From JBJMQS01 sp045802605 (lineage in GTDB: Bacteria; Planctomycetota; Planctomycetia; Gemmatales; Gemmataceae): DNA of 64,000 bases. The translations under genes and the position numbers were made by a program. This document shows, piece by piece, positions 33,361-46,700 of this stretch. Location of the stretch: positions 62,001 through 126,000 of the forward strand of contig JBJMQS010000037.1 in the NCBI GenBank assembly GCA_045802605.1. The letters are read 5' to 3'. Every line of letters begins with the position of its first letter. The stretch's first letter is position 1. The notes beneath the pieces were generated by a model. It was not told the origin of the DNA. It saw only the letters and a program-made list of their open reading frames with translations, and made no database searches.

Positions 33361-34608
33361 TTACAGCCGCTTGCTATACCGCTTCTGTTGCCGGCCAAAG
33401 ACGGGTGCGGCCTTCTTGGGCTGTTCCGGTTCGTCGGCGCGAGTTCGTGGCCGGTACGCTTCGAAGTGTGCGAACCGTTCTTCGCGCAAGAGTCGATTCA
33501 CGGCGATTTCAATTTCCGTCAAATGCTGGCCCTGCTCGGGCGTGACGAATGAAATGGCCACGCCGTTTTTGCCCATGCGTCCTGTTCTGCCAATGCGATG
33601 GACATAGTTCTCGATATCATCTGGCAGATCGTAATTAATGATGTGCGAGATGCCGGTGACGTCGATGCCCCGGCCGACCACGTCGGTCGCGATCAACACC
33701 ACAATCTTCGCCTGGCGAAAATCGGACATGATGCGATCGCGCTGTGTCTGCGGCAGGTCGCCGTGCATGGCCGCACAGCGCGGCAATTTGTGTTGCAGCT
33801 TGGTGAATATCTTGTCTGCGGTCCGCTTTCGCTGTGTGAAGATGATGCATTGCCGCGGACGCTCTTTCACCAACACCCGCATCAGAAGATCGAATTTGCG
33901 ATCATCATCCACGGTGTAATACGACTGATCGATTTTCTCGACCGTCGGCTGCTCCGGCGACAAATTAATGTGGAGCGGGTCGATCATATAGCGCGAAGCG
34001 AGCCGTAGCACGGGGCCTGGCAGCGTCGCGGATAGCAGGTGCGTCTGTCGCTCTTTCGGACAGCGGCGCAAGATCTTTTCAATGTCGGGCCGGAAGCCGA
34101 TGTCGAGCATGCGATCGGCTTCATCGAGCACAACGTACCGGATCTTGCTCAAATCAAGTGTGTGCCGGGAGAGATGATCCAAGATGCGTCCGGGCGTGCC
34201 GACGACCAAGTGAACACCCTTTTGCAGGGCGCGAAGCTGCGTGGTAATTCGCTGGCCGCCGTAGATGGCCACGGAGCGTAGGTCATCCGTCGGGCAGAGC
34301 CGCACTCCCTCTTCAGCTACCTGAACCGCGAGTTCGCGGGTGGGCGCGAGCACCAGAGCCTGTGGGCCCGGCGCTTCGCCCTTGTGCCAGGAATTGAGGA
34401 AGGGCAGCAGGAAAGCGGCCGTTTTGCCGGTGCCGGTCTGGGCTTGGCCAATGACGTCGCGGCCCTTCAAAGCGTGCGGTATCAAGGCCGACTGAATCGG
34501 CGTGGGTTCAACGTAATTCACGCGCTCGAGGGCTGCCAGTACAGTGGGCTTCAAATGCAAGGCACGAAAGCCTGTCGCAGCGGATTCGTCCGGCGGCGTG
34601 CTCTTCAA
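33361..34608 (-). CDS. DEAD-box ATP-dependent RNA helicase (RhlE-like)
   Basis: RNA helicase core of 415 residues: Q-motif (ALERVNYVEPTPIQSALI), Walker A AQTGTGKT, PTRELA, GTPGR, DEAD, SAT, then the second RecA domain with IIFTQRKRTADK, ATDVVGRGIDV and HRIGRTGR. It may assist ribosome assembly or mRNA decay like RhlE. The C-terminal tail is short and basic. The start is TTG 34608, with GAGGAG eight bases upstream. It is divergent from the ABC exporter genes. Confidence 0.94.
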   Translation of the reverse strand: MKSTPPDESAATGFRALHLKPTVLAALERVNYVEPTPIQSALIPHALKGRDVIGQAQTGTGKTAAFLLPFLNSWHKGEAPGPQALVLAPTRELAVQVAEEGVRLCPTDDLRSVAIYGGQRITTQLRALQKGVHLVVGTPGRILDHLSRHTLDLSKIRYVVLDEADRMLDIGFRPDIEKILRRCPKERQTHLLSATLPGPVLRLASRYMIDPLHINLSPEQPTVEKIDQSYYTVDDDRKFDLLMRVLVKERPRQCIIFTQRKRTADKIFTKLQHKLPRCAAMHGDLPQTQRDRIMSDFRQAKIVVLIATDVVGRGIDVTGISHIINYDLPDDIENYVHRIGRTGRMGKNGVAISFVTPEQGQHLTEIEIAVNRLLREERFAHFEAYRPRTRADEPEQPKKAAPVFGRQQKRYSKRL

Positions 34609-34713
34609 CCAACGCTCCTCAATTTGACACCAATGTGATCTGATGCAGTGTTTTTACGGTTTAGCTGGAAAGCAGTCCACCACACCGCTCATGTGGGCGA
34701 GTACAACAACAAT

Positions 34714-35441
<728 letters not shown>

Positions 35442-35448
<7 letters not shown>

Positions 35449-37817
35449 TGATCCGCGCCATCGATCGAAAACTCTTGCGAGACCTCTGGGGCGTCAAAGG
35501 CCAGGCGCTCGCGATCTCCATCGTCATCACCTGCGGCGTCGCGGCGTTCGTGATGACCCGCAGCGCCTTAGTCTCGCTGCAAGTCACCCGCGCTTCTTAT
35601 TACGATCGCCATCGCTATGCCGAGGTGTTTGCTCGGCTCAAACGCGCCCCGAAATCTCTGATCGAGCGTGTCGCGGCCATCCCCGGCGTCAATGAAGTAT
35701 CCACCCGCGTGGTGCAGGATGTCACGCTGGACGTGCCGGGCATTGCGGAGCCCGCCGTCGGCCGGCTGATCTCACTGCCGGAGCGAGAGGACACGGGCGA
35801 CCTCGATCTGATTTATCTGCGCGCAGGGCGATTGCCCGACCCCGCCCGCGATGACGAGGCGCTCGTCGGCGAGGCGTTCGCACTCTCCAATTACTTCGGC
35901 GAAGGAAGCTCCTTTGCGGCGATCATTAACGGCAAGAAGAAACGGCTGCGGATCGTCGGCGTCGCATTGTCGCCCGAGTACATCTTTCAGATGCGGGCCG
36001 GGGATTTCTTTCCCGATGACCGCCGATTCGCCGTGATCTGGATGGCACGCCGGCCGCTGGAATATGCCTTCGACATGCGCGGCGCGTTCAACGATCTGGC
36101 ACTGACGCTGTCGCCCGGTGCCAGCGAAAAGGAAGTCATTCGCCTTTTAGATTCGTTGACTACGGAATACGGCGGCACCGGCGCGTTTGGGCGGGATGAG
36201 CAACTCTCGCACAAGTTCGTGTCCGACGAGTTTGAGAACCTCAAAAATATCTCGCGCATCGCGCCGAATATTTTCCTCGGCGTGGCGGCGTTCCTTCTCA
36301 ATGTCGTCCTAGCTCGACTGGTCCACGCTCAGCGTGAACAGATCGCTGCGCTCAAAGCGTTCGGCTACACGAACGCGGCCGTGGGTCGGCACTATTTCAA
36401 ATTTGCTCTGGCCATTGTCATGGTGGGGCTGGTGCTCGGCACCATCGTCGGCATTTTGCAAGGCCACTGGATGACCTCGCTGTATCAGAAGTTCTACCGC
36501 TTCCCATTCCTCCATTTCGTTTATGAGCCACGGGTATTTCTCGAAGCCGCGGCGATTACCTTGGGGGCCGCGCTGGTCGGCACCATCGCGTCGGTCTGGC
36601 GCGCGGTGCGCCTGCCGCCCGCGGAAGCGATGCGGCCGCCGGCACCGGCGAACTATCGACCCACGCTCATCGAGCGCATCGGCTTAGCCGGCCTGCTGAC
36701 CCCTGCGGCGCGAATGGTCCTCCGCCACTTGGAGCGCAAGCCGATCAGCGCGAGCTTGTCGGTTGTCGGCCTCGCCTTCGCATCGGCTGTGCTCATCATG
36801 GGCTTTTTCATCGGTGATGCGTTCGATTGGATTGTCGATGTGCAATTCTCGGTGATGCAGCGGGAAAATGTTTCGGTTTCTTTCATTGAGCCCAGGCCGG
36901 GCCGCACGGCCCATGAACTGGAGCGGCTGCCCGGCGTGATGGCGGTCGAGCCCTTTCGCATGGCAGCCACCCGGCTCCGACACGGCCCCCGTTCAAAGCG
37001 CGTGGGCATCGCGGGGTTGAACGCTGAGCCGCGATTGCACCGGTTGCTCGATGACAAGCTGCAGCCCATTCGTCTGCCAGAGGACGGCTTGGTGCTGGGC
37101 GAGAAACTGGCGGAGATTCTCGACGTCCGCGCCGGTGAAAATATCACCGTGGAGATTCTCGAGGGCCAGCGGCAAACGCGCGAGGTTCCTGTCGTGGGAG
37201 TGGTCAACGAAATTCTCGGCGCCAACGCTTATATGTACCGGCGTGCGCTCAATCGCCTGCTACAAGAGGGCGAGAACATCACCGGCGGTTATCTCACGGC
37301 TGATCACAAGCAACTGGGTGAACTGTATTCATCACTGAAAGCGCGTCCGTCAGTGGCGGCTGCGCAGGTGCGCGAAGCGGTGGTGGAGAACTTCCAGAAA
37401 ATCCAAGCCGAGAATATGCGCATCATTCGCACGTTCTACATCGCTTTTGGCATCGTGATCTCGGTGGGTGTCGTCTACAACGCGGCCCAGGTTGCCTTGG
37501 CCGAGCGGGCACGCGAGTTGGCCTCGCTGCGCGTGCTGGGGTTTACCCGCGGTGAAATCTCAGCGATCTTACTCGGCGAGCTGGCCCTTTTGGTTTTGGC
37601 CTCGTTGCCCGTGGGGGCGGCTGTCGGTTATGGATTGGCGTGGACGATTGCTCACATGGTGAACTCCGAGGCGATCCGCATGCCAGTGATCATCGCGCCC
37701 CCCACTTTCTCGATCGCGGCAAGCGTGATCTTGATTGCCGCCACGGTTTCCGCGCTCATCGTCCGCCGGCGATTGGATCGCTTGGACTTGGTGGCCGTGT
37801 TGAAAACGGAGTATTGA
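35442..37817 (+). CDS. ABC transporter permease with two FtsX domains (MacB/LolCE-like)
   Basis: 791 residues. It has an N-terminal membrane helix (GQALAISIVITCGVAAFVMT, about 18-38), an extracytoplasmic MacB-like part, FtsX core 1 (about 280-400: LGVAAFLLNVVLARLVHAQR, AALKAFGYTNAAVGRHYFK), then a second helix (SVVGLAFASAVLIMGFFIGD), another periplasmic domain and FtsX core 2 (about 660-785: LAERARELASLRVLGFTRGE). The duplicated layout resembles permeases that need a periplasmic adaptor. Together with the ATPase and adaptor it probably exports a lipid, peptide or drug through a TolC-like duct. Confidence 0.9.
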
Positions 37818-37862
37818 GCCTCTCATGAGGGACTTGAGGTTCGACGGTAGAATGGATCATCT

Positions 37863-39053
37863 ATGAAAAAAATTGTCTACACCCTAGCCGCGATCGCGCT
37901 CTTAGGCTTGATCGCCTGGGGATTACGGCCACAACCGACGCAGGTCGATCTGGGAACGGTTTCCGCTGGCCCGATGAAGGTCACTGTTGATGAAGAAGGC
38001 AAGACGCGCATCAAGGAACGCTACACGGTCATCGCACCGCTGAGCGGCCAGATGAAGCGCGTGACGCTAAAGCCCGGCGATCCCGTCGCGATCGGCCAAA
38101 CCATCTTAACGACGATCGAACCCACCGATCCGGCACTGTTGGACGCGAGGGCGATCGCTGCGGCGAAGGCTCGTGTTAGCTCTGCGAAAGCTGCGAAGGA
38201 TCAAGCGGGCCAGATGCACGAGAAAGCCCGCGTCGCGCAAGAATATGCGGAAACGGAGTATCGCCGCGCCCGCTCATCCACTGAATCGCACAGCATCAGC
38301 GATCAGGCTTTCAAAGAAGCCGAGCTGCTGTGGCATACCCGCCAACTGGAGTTAAAAGCGACAACATTCGCCGAGCAGATCGCTAACTTTGAGCTCGAGC
38401 AAGCCGAAGCCGCTCTCTTGCAAGTGAGCCCGGGCACGGTAGGCAACGAGCCCCCGCGGATGGTCGTGCCCTCGCCGATCAACGGCGTGGTCCTCAATGT
38501 TCGCCGTGAGAGCGCTGGCGTGGTGCAAGCCGGCAGCGAACTCGTTGAATTGGGCGACCCGCGCGATTTGGAAGTGGTGGTGCAAGTGCTGTCGCGTGAC
38601 GCAGTGGCCATTCGCCCTGGAGCCGAGACGATCTTCGAGCAATGGGGTGGTGAGAAGCCGCTCGCGGGCCGGGTGCGCCGGGTCGAGCCGGCCGGGTTCA
38701 CCAAGATCTCGGCGCTGGGCGTCGAAGAGCAGCGGGTCAACGTGTTGATCGACTTTGTTGATCCCTACGAGGTGCGCTCGACTTTGGGTGATGGCTTCCG
38801 TGTCGAGGCCCGCATCGTGGTCTGGCAAAAGGAGTCTGTGTTGCGTGCCCCCGCCGGTGCCCTCTTCCGGCGAAATGGCGACTGGGCGGCCTATGTCGTC
38901 GAAGATGGTGCCGCACGATTGCGCAAGCTCTCCATCGGACATGCGAACGCACTCGAGGCGGAGGTGTTAGAGGGACTTGCAAACGGCGAGCACGTCATCA
39001 TGCATCCCGGCGACAAAGTCAAAGATGGTTCGCGTATCGTCGTACGGGAATAA
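37863..39053 (+). CDS. Periplasmic adaptor subunit (HlyD/MacA/RND-MFP type)
   Basis: 396 residues. It starts with a signal/anchor helix (MKKIVYTLAAIALLGLIAWG), a biotinyl-lipoyl hammerhead (IAPLSGQMKRVTLKPGDPVA, then NGVVLNVRRESAGVVQAGSE), a coiled-coil hairpin of about 90-175 (AAAKARVSSAKAAKDQAGQM) and a beta-barrel/MP domain ending with KVKDGSRIVVRE. Such proteins link an inner-membrane exporter to a TolC duct. The gene follows the ABC permease with 45 bases between; a TolC-like gene lies 16 kb away. TAA is directly before an inverted repeat. Confidence 0.9.
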   Translation: MKKIVYTLAAIALLGLIAWGLRPQPTQVDLGTVSAGPMKVTVDEEGKTRIKERYTVIAPLSGQMKRVTLKPGDPVAIGQTILTTIEPTDPALLDARAIAAAKARVSSAKAAKDQAGQMHEKARVAQEYAETEYRRARSSTESHSISDQAFKEAELLWHTRQLELKATTFAEQIANFELEQAEAALLQVSPGTVGNEPPRMVVPSPINGVVLNVRRESAGVVQAGSELVELGDPRDLEVVVQVLSRDAVAIRPGAETIFEQWGGEKPLAGRVRRVEPAGFTKISALGVEEQRVNVLIDFVDPYEVRSTLGDGFRVEARIVVWQKESVLRAPAGALFRRNGDWAAYVVEDGAARLRKLSIGHANALEAEVLEGLANGEHVIMHPGDKVKDGSRIVVRE

Positions 39054-39055
39054 GA

Positions 39056-39153
39056 TAAGAGACTAACCGCAGAGTACGCAGAGAGCGCTGAGAAAACCAA
39101 TTCAGGTTTTGGTTTTCTCAGCGCTCTCTGCGTACTCCGCGGTTAGTCTCTTA
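39056..39153. repeat. 98-bp inverted repeat of the CGCAGAG family, copy 3
   Basis: TAAGAGACTAACCGCAGAGT and its complement form arms of about 45 bases with one mismatch around TTCAGG. It starts two bases after the stop of the adaptor gene and ends three bases before the stop of the convergent BBP7-like gene, so it fills the whole intergenic space. Confidence 0.9.
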
Positions 39154-39156
39154 TTT

Positions 39157-40524
39157 TCAATACATGAACTGCATGCCGAACTCGACGCCGTGGGCGAAGA
39201 AGTCATCGCGGCTCGTTCGCAGCAGCGGTTCTTGCGGGCCTGACGTCGTGCCAAAGGCGGCACTCGTGGGCACAAATCGCTGATTGATCGTGGTGTTCAC
39301 CAAATCGCCGGGCCGGACCACGTTATTGATGTACAAGAAGTCGTAGCCGACAAAGACGCGCATGTACTGGCTCACCTGCATGCCGGCTTGCACGCCCACT
39401 TCCGGCGCGATGGTAAACCACCGCGTGTTCGCCGAGGTAGCATTTGCCCCGGAGAGAGCCAGGATGCCGCTCGGCGCGGTGGCTGTGCCTCCGGTTGGGC
39501 CGGTAGCGACTGAGCTTCCTTGGACGATAAATGTTTGCATGTTCGGGCCCATCGCCACTTTGCTGGTGATTGAGCCGAACCAAATCCCTTTGCACGCTTC
39601 GTAATGAGCGCCGAGTTGACCTGCCCACAGTTGATTGCGGGTATGGAACACATCGGTGATCGTGACGCGATTGAAGCCCGTGGCTCCGGTCGCGCCGTTG
39701 AAGGGCAGAGTGCCAGTGCCGGCCGTTTGCTGACTGACTTGCGTCATCGTCAGGTCTTCTTCCAGGCCGATGTAGCGGAAGCCCATTAACGCTTCGAACG
39801 AGCTGAACTCGTTGTACCACAGGTTACGCGTGAAGTTGAATTCCGCGCTGCCAAGTTGAATCGAGGAGTCCACGGTGAAGCTGCCGGCCAATCCAGGCCC
39901 GCCAACCAGAATGATCACCGGTTGAGTGGTCAACGCATCGATGACTGGCCTCGTGATGACTGGCGCGCCGGGCGCACCCGACGATGTCACCGTCGTGGTC
40001 AGATGCTTTTGTTCGAGCAGAAAGCCGGCGTAGTTAACGCCGAAGACGTGCTGGCAATCGAGCCACACGCCGCCGTCGATGTGGATGCCACTGAAATTGC
40101 CGAAGTCAGTGCTGCCGGCAGGTCCGCCGACCACGGGTGCACCATTCACTGCGACGAGCGTAGATGGTAGCGGTCGATCAGCGAGCTTCCAAAGGAGGTA
40201 GCCCGCGCTAAACCACATCTGGTCCGGCGGGCCGGTGTGCGTGACTTCGAGCGATGGTTTCTCTTGTGCGCCATTGCACGGGCAACTGGCGGCCGGCTGT
40301 TTTGGTGCAGCGACGGGTTTCGGAGCGGGTTTCGCGGCGCGCAATTCTTCGGGCTTTTGACCTTCGGCCGGCTTTGGTTGCTCCGGAGCAGAGATGACGA
40401 TTCTCGACGGCGCGGGCATCGCGTCGCCGAGCGGTTCGGGCAGTTGTTCAGGAGTCTGCGGAAGACCACGTCCCGCCAACGCCAAAAGGACCGTTAACGT
40501 CGCAATTGCTCGGCGTTTGTGCAT
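39157..40524 (-). CDS. BBP7-family outer membrane beta-barrel protein
   Basis: 455 residues: signal peptide (MHKRRAIATLTVLLALAGRG), a Pro/Lys/Ala-rich linker to about 85, CPC motif, then a beta-rich part starting MWFSAGYLLWKLADRPLPST with VVAVNGAP-like strands and NFSGIHIDGGVWLDCQHVFG. It has the aromatic C-terminal ending FGMQFMY of an outer membrane barrel. This is the planctomycete BBP7 type; function unknown. GGAG precedes the ATG. Confidence 0.82.
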   Translation of the reverse strand: MHKRRAIATLTVLLALAGRGLPQTPEQLPEPLGDAMPAPSRIVISAPEQPKPAEGQKPEELRAAKPAPKPVAAPKQPAASCPCNGAQEKPSLEVTHTGPPDQMWFSAGYLLWKLADRPLPSTLVAVNGAPVVGGPAGSTDFGNFSGIHIDGGVWLDCQHVFGVNYAGFLLEQKHLTTTVTSSGAPGAPVITRPVIDALTTQPVIILVGGPGLAGSFTVDSSIQLGSAEFNFTRNLWYNEFSSFEALMGFRYIGLEEDLTMTQVSQQTAGTGTLPFNGATGATGFNRVTITDVFHTRNQLWAGQLGAHYEACKGIWFGSITSKVAMGPNMQTFIVQGSSVATGPTGGTATAPSGILALSGANATSANTRWFTIAPEVGVQAGMQVSQYMRVFVGYDFLYINNVVRPGDLVNTTINQRFVPTSAAFGTTSGPQEPLLRTSRDDFFAHGVEFGMQFMY

Positions 40525-40680
40525 CGCAGGACTCCGTTCCGAGCGCGGGCTGAATAGGCCAACGCCCGCCGATCAAAGCAGTTCCACCGTTTGTATCGGT
40601 TGTGCGGAACAGCGGGCTTGAAAGGGAAAGGCAGAGAATTCCGCCGCGGTGGCGGGCGTGCGAAGATGGGTAAAGTCGAA

Positions 40681-40787
40681 GAAGAGAAGAGTTAACCGCA
40701 GAGAACGCGGAGAGCGCTGAGCAAACCAAAACCTGATTTGGTTTTCCCAGCGCTCTCTGCGTTCTCTGCGGTTAATCTCTTCTCTTC
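40681..40787. repeat. 107-bp inverted repeat of the CGCAGAG family, copy 4
   Basis: GAAGAGAAGAGTTAACCGCA pairs with TGCGGTTAATCTCTTCTCTT, arms of about 50 bases with few mismatches, centre ACCTGA. It lies upstream of the BBP7-like gene and seven bases past the stop of the giant FG-GAP gene. Confidence 0.88.
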
Positions 40788-40794
40788 AAGTCTC

Positions 40795-43700
40795 TTAAGT
40801 CAAGAATGCAGCACCCACGGCGACGTGGGCCCCGTCGCGGCGATCATCGAACCGGTAGTTCGAGCCGCCGCTCAGGAAATCAAAAACCTGACCATTCGGT
40901 GCCAACAACGGCGTCTTCGAGCCGTTCTTGTAAATCCGGACGCGCGTGCGGCGACCGAGGCCCGAGCCGACGAAGATGTCGAGTTGCGACGTGGTGTCGT
41001 CGAAGTTGCCGAAGCCCACGCCGGTGACGCCCGCGGTGAGAGCCGAGGGGTCATCCTGGAATGGCGTGGGATTGAGCGACGACGGCGGATCGTCGAAGAA
41101 CTCGTTGAGCACAAGCGATGCGCCGTTGAACGCCGTAAGCGTCTTGCCGTCGAAGACTCGGACGTGCGGTCCGCCGCTGAATCCGGCGCCGGTGAGAATG
41201 TCGGCGAAGCCGTCCTGGTTGTAATCGCCAACATCGACATATACGCCGCCCAGGAAGCCAGCATCGTAGGCGAAGAACTCGCGCTCGACCGCACCACCCG
41301 GAGTGAAGACGCGGACGTGCGGTCCGCCGCCGGCACCCGGCGTCGTGACGATGTCGATCTTGCCATCACCGGTGACATCGCCGGCCGCGACACGAACGCC
41401 GCCGGTGAAGTCCGCCTGATAGGCGAAGAACTCGCTCATGACGGTGGCGTTGGTATTCGAGCTCTTAGTGGCATCGATCTGGAACACCTTCACGTGCGGT
41501 CCGCCGCCAGCACCGGCACCGGTGATGATCTCGGCTTTGCCGTCGCCGTTTAGGTCCGCCGCGGCCACGAATGCACCGCCTTGGAACTTCGGATCGTATG
41601 CGAAGAACTGCGTCATGATGTCGTCCAAGACTAACGGGCTGTTGGCCTTGGCCGAGTTGAAGAGGCGCGTGCCTTTCACCACCGTCACCAGGGGTGAACC
41701 GGAATTCAACCCGAAGCCGATCACGAGGTCCGGCAGGCTATCGCCGTCAACATCCGCGACGGCCACTTGCGGGGCCGTGAATGGTCCCACTGGATTCGTG
41801 AACTGCGGCGACACGAGGAACGGGGCAATCGGCGGAAGTGTGCCCGTGAACCCGCCGAGGAACGGCGCACCATTGAATTGGCCGGTGGCGATGATCTGGT
41901 AGGCGTTGAAAGCTGTTTGCACGGCCGCGGCTTCGATCGCCAGGCCATGAATGTCTTCGATCGAGAAGTAAAGCACCGGCCGTGCGACTTCGACCGCCGA
42001 GTTGCTGGGCTGCGTGAACGTGAATACGCCATTGCCGTTGGCGGTATCGATGTTGAACAGGCCCACGGTTGCTGCCAACGCGGCCGTGTTCAGCCTCAAC
42101 GAGTCGCCGCGTACCGTATTGCTCACTTCGGAGGGCAGCGGAGCATGACCCACGATGAACAAAGGCGTGGAGGTGCTCGGGGTCACGACAAACGTGTTCG
42201 AGCCAATGCCGCCGTCAGCACGGAAGCCATTGACCGGATCGGCGATGATCGAGCCGGTCAGTGTCACCGTAGTGGTCAGGTCGGAGATATTGGGATCATT
42301 CGAGCCGGCAAACACGGCGCCCCCGGCCGAGCCGAGGTTGATCGTGACCCCCACGGGAAGCGTGAAGGACGAGCCGGTCACCAGTGTCAACACTTGATTG
42401 CCAGTGGTGATGCCGGCCGCACCAATGGTCAGATCGTCGGTGTCGCGGAACAAGACCTGGCCGCCCGAGGTGTTGGAGGTGAAGGTGTCCACGTCGTTAT
42501 TGGTTAGGCCGAGGATGAAGGTGCCAGCGCCATTGATATCGAGCGACTTCGCCGAGATGGTTGCCGACTGCGCCATACCGGCGGCGATCAACTTCACCGT
42601 GCTGCCGGGCATCGCGATGCCCGCGGTGTTCACCGTGCCAATGTTCAGGAGGCTGGTATCGGTCACATTAATCGAGCCGATGACGCCGGCGGCCAAGTTG
42701 TTGACCACGTTGGCGTCCGTCAGCGTGAAGGTGCCGGTGCCGAGGAGTTCCAAACCGTCGGATGTGATGAACATGCCGGCGTTTTCCGTCACTGTGCCAG
42801 TGACCGTGTTCAGCGTTACGTTCTTGCCCACCGCGCTGATACCCTTGGTGGCGTTCACTTGACCGATCGCGAATCCGTCAGTGTCAGTGAACTTGAGATT
42901 GCCGACGAGGGTTCCTGCCAAGACATCGACGTCGTTGGTCGTGGAATTGAGGGTGGTATCCCCGGTGACCAGCAACAACAGATTCTGAGCGAGAATCGAT
43001 CCGCCGGTTTGGTTCGCTCCGCCCGCGCCCACGACAAACGCCGCTGTGCTCGTGCCAACATCGATCGTCGTGCCGATGGTCAACGCGCCGCCGGTGGATA
43101 ACGTCAACGTGTTGTTCGTTGTCTTTATCCCGCCCGTGCTCAGCGAGCCGACCGTCAGAGCGGTCGCATCGTTGTAATTGACCGATCCATTCACCGCGGC
43201 AGCGATGGTCGCTACGTCGTTGGCAGCGCCGGTGAGCGAGAATGTGCCTGCGCCAAGAAGTTGCAGGCCAACGGCTTTGACAGATCCGGCCAATTGATCA
43301 ACCCCGCCGCTCGTGGGGTTGAAGGTCACATTGCCCGTCAGCGCGGTGACATTGGCGTTTGAGGTCAGTTTGGCGCCAGTGTTCAGGGTGATGAAACTGC
43401 TAGTCGAGGTGATTCCAGTTTCCGTGAGTACACACGCGGCGACGGCGCTGACATTTAAGTCATCGACGTCATTGAACGTAAACGATTTATCACTCGTTCC
43501 GGCCAGTACATCGACGTCGTTGGCGCCGGTGAGGGACACCGAGTCTGCGGTGAGCGCCAAATTGGTCGTCGTGATTGCACCGGTGCCGCTAATCGTGCCG
43601 GCCGAGAAGAGGTGAGTCAATGGCGTCGGCGTGATTGCGGCCGCGACCGTGATATTACCGGCGAGGACGTTGCCGATCTGCAATTTGGCGGCGGAGATCA

Positions 43701-46700
43701 AACCGATTTCCGAGTTCTTCAGGCTCAGTGAGCCGCCGACCTCGCTGCCCAAGTTGATCTTGCCGGCCGCGAACGGCGTAATGATGACGCACGCGCCGGT
43801 CGCTGTAACAGCATTGGCGATTTCGAGGTCTGGCGCAACAAGCGTGATGTCGTTGCCCGTCGAGTTGATGCCGGCAATCGCGACACCATCGCAGTTAGTC
43901 ACGGTGCCAATGGTCAGCTTGCTGCCGTTGCTAAGCTGGAGCGGACCGTTGCTCACCCCTGCGGCGGTGCCGATGGCGTTGCCGGAATCCGTCAGCGAAA
44001 CGTTCTTCGCCGACGAAAAGACCAGATTGTCCACCGTCAACGTACCGCCTGTATTCGCGATCGAGTCGGCCGAGCGCAGATCAAGGACCGGCACGTTGGC
44101 CGAGGCCAGGCTGATGTTGCCGGAGATGGTAATCGGGCCGGCCGCCGCGTTGCCGATTCGCAACACATTGGCGGTGATGTTGTCGAGTTGAGTGTCGGTG
44201 TAATCGACTCCGAGGTCAGTCGCCGCGCCGACCGTGTCTTTCTCGAGGCCAACACAGTCGCCGGACAGGCCGAAATTGATCGTGATCGCATCGGCGATCA
44301 GTGTGACGTCGCCTGTCGCGGTGACGCCGGTGACATTGTTGCCGCAGATTGTGAGATCGGCGACCGTCAGTGCGATCTTGTCGCGGAAGGTGAGATCGCC
44401 GGTGACGTCGGCGGATAAGTTCTTCACCTTGTTGTCGCCATCGAGCGTGACGCTGCCGCCCGAGACGATAATGAGATCATCGACTTCCAGCGCGCCGGCC
44501 CCGGTGTCGGTCATGCCGCCGGCGCCCGTAATCAATTGCAGCGGGACGGTGAGGGTGATCTTTTGGGTCACCGTGATCGCACCACCGCCGGCTTGACCAA
44601 TGTCGAGGCCGGCGGCGGTAATGTTGCCGAGTTCGGTGTTCGTGAGGCCCAGCGTGCCGGCGCCGTCTGCGCCGCCCAGGTCGATCACGGTGGCCAGTGT
44701 TACTTGCTGCAAAAACACGCAGCCGGTGCCGGCTTTGATCGTGCCGTCAATGGACATGTTGTCGGCAGTAATCTGAATGTCGCCGTTGCCGCCGTTTAGC
44801 GTGGAATCAACCGTTTCGCCAGTTCCCACTGTAAACACGCCGCCGGCGCCAGTTGTCAGAGTGATCTTGCCACCTTCGGAGGTGATTCGCGCCCCGGTGG
44901 TGCCGTCGCTCGCTACGACCGAAATGTTCCGACCCGCAGTGACAGTCATCGTGCCGGTGCCGAACGCATCAAGAAACGCGTCCTCATCCACAATGACATC
45001 GCGGCCGGCATTCAGCCTCACGTTGCCGTTGGCTTCCACGTCGCCAAAGTTATCGGTGACGGCATCGCCGAGCAAAATGTCACGGCCCGCGTCGATCGAA
45101 ACATTGCCGTTGTTCGAATCGATGGCGTCGGCGCTGGAGTTGCGCGTAGCAATATCCGCCGCCACCCCGATGGCCTGAACGAGGACGTTGCCACTGTTGG
45201 CGCGGATGTCCTCGACGGCAGTCCCAGCCAGAGTAATCGAGCCAGTGTTGATGAGCTGAACGTCGCCGGACGTCGTCGCTTGCACGCCATCGATCGTGGC
45301 ATCCACACCGCCGATGCCGAGGTCGCCGGTGTTGGTAATGAAGACGCCGTTCGTTTGCGTCACTGCCTCAAGATTGCTGACTGTTGTTGTGAGTGGCGAG
45401 GCAAACGACCCGATGCCGTCGATCGCACTCAAAGCTAGATTCGTGGCTACCACGGAATGCGTGGCCACTCCGGAAATTGCACCACTGCCATCGGTATCGC
45501 CAAAGCCAGCCGACAAAGTAACCGTGCTGCCAGCTAGGTCCGCTTTTACCAAGCTTAATGCATTGAGAATGATGTCGTCGCCGGCTTGCAATATGACGTC
45601 GCCGCCGGTGGATTCGACGGTGATGCCTGCATTAACGGACAGATCATCAGCAAAAACTGGAGAATCCGCGGTTTCCCCCGCGGTGGCGGTGAGCGTGCCG
45701 GCACTGATTGTGTTGGCGACGAACACCAGGGGACTCGCCGCGGACAGGGTGGTCGTCGTGCCCGTGTTCGACGAACCATTCAAGGCTGAAGTTGCATCGA
45801 TGGTTTTGAGGGCGACAATATGGAGTTCGCCCGTGTTGGCGATGTTGACCGCGCCGCCGGTGTTGTTGAACGCCAAACTTAATGTGCTCGGCCCCGCCCC
45901 AGGTCCCCGCGTTTCAATCTGATCCGCGGCGCCGATGCCGGTCGCCGCTTCCAGAGCAAGTTGGCCGGCGATAAAGTTGTTTGTCGCTCCGTTGTTGTCG
46001 ATGATGCCGCCGGCCGTGGTAGCCACGATGGCGGTTCCGGAACCAATATTCACCTGCTTGCTTAAGGTCAGGTCGCCGCCGACGCGCACCGTGAGATTCT
46101 TGTTGGGAAGCGTGATGCCGGACGTCGTACCGACGGTGGTGATCTCCAAGTCGTCCGAATCGGTGTAAGTGAGATCGCCGAGAATACTGGCCGCGAACAA
46201 ATCCACATCGTTATTCGCCGAATCCAGCGTAAACGTCCCTGCGCCGGTGAGAAGCAGCGCAGTCCCAGTCATGGTTATACCCGCAGTTTCAGTCGCACCG
46301 CCCGTTGTTGCGTTCAACGTGATCGTCGCGTTGCCGACCGAAACCGTCCCATTAACAGTGATCTGCCCGCCGGCGTTCACGGTGAAATCGTGGCCGGATG
46401 TGAAATTTCCAAACACTTTAAAGCCATTGGCGTTTGGTCCAACTGGGCCAAGGGTCAATGCCGTGCTGTCGGTATAAGTCACCACTGCACTGGCATTGGA
46501 TGCCAAGGTTCCGACGGCGTTTGTTGTGCTGGCACTCAGATCAAAAGGCCGTGAGGATGCTGCGCTCGTTAGAATCATGCCATTACTTGAAATGGTCCCG
46601 GTGGCTCCCTCCGTTGCGGAATTGACGGTCGGTAGCTCAGCAGCATTAGTCGCTAATACCTGCAACGTGACAATGGCACCCGCGGAAATGGTTCCATTAA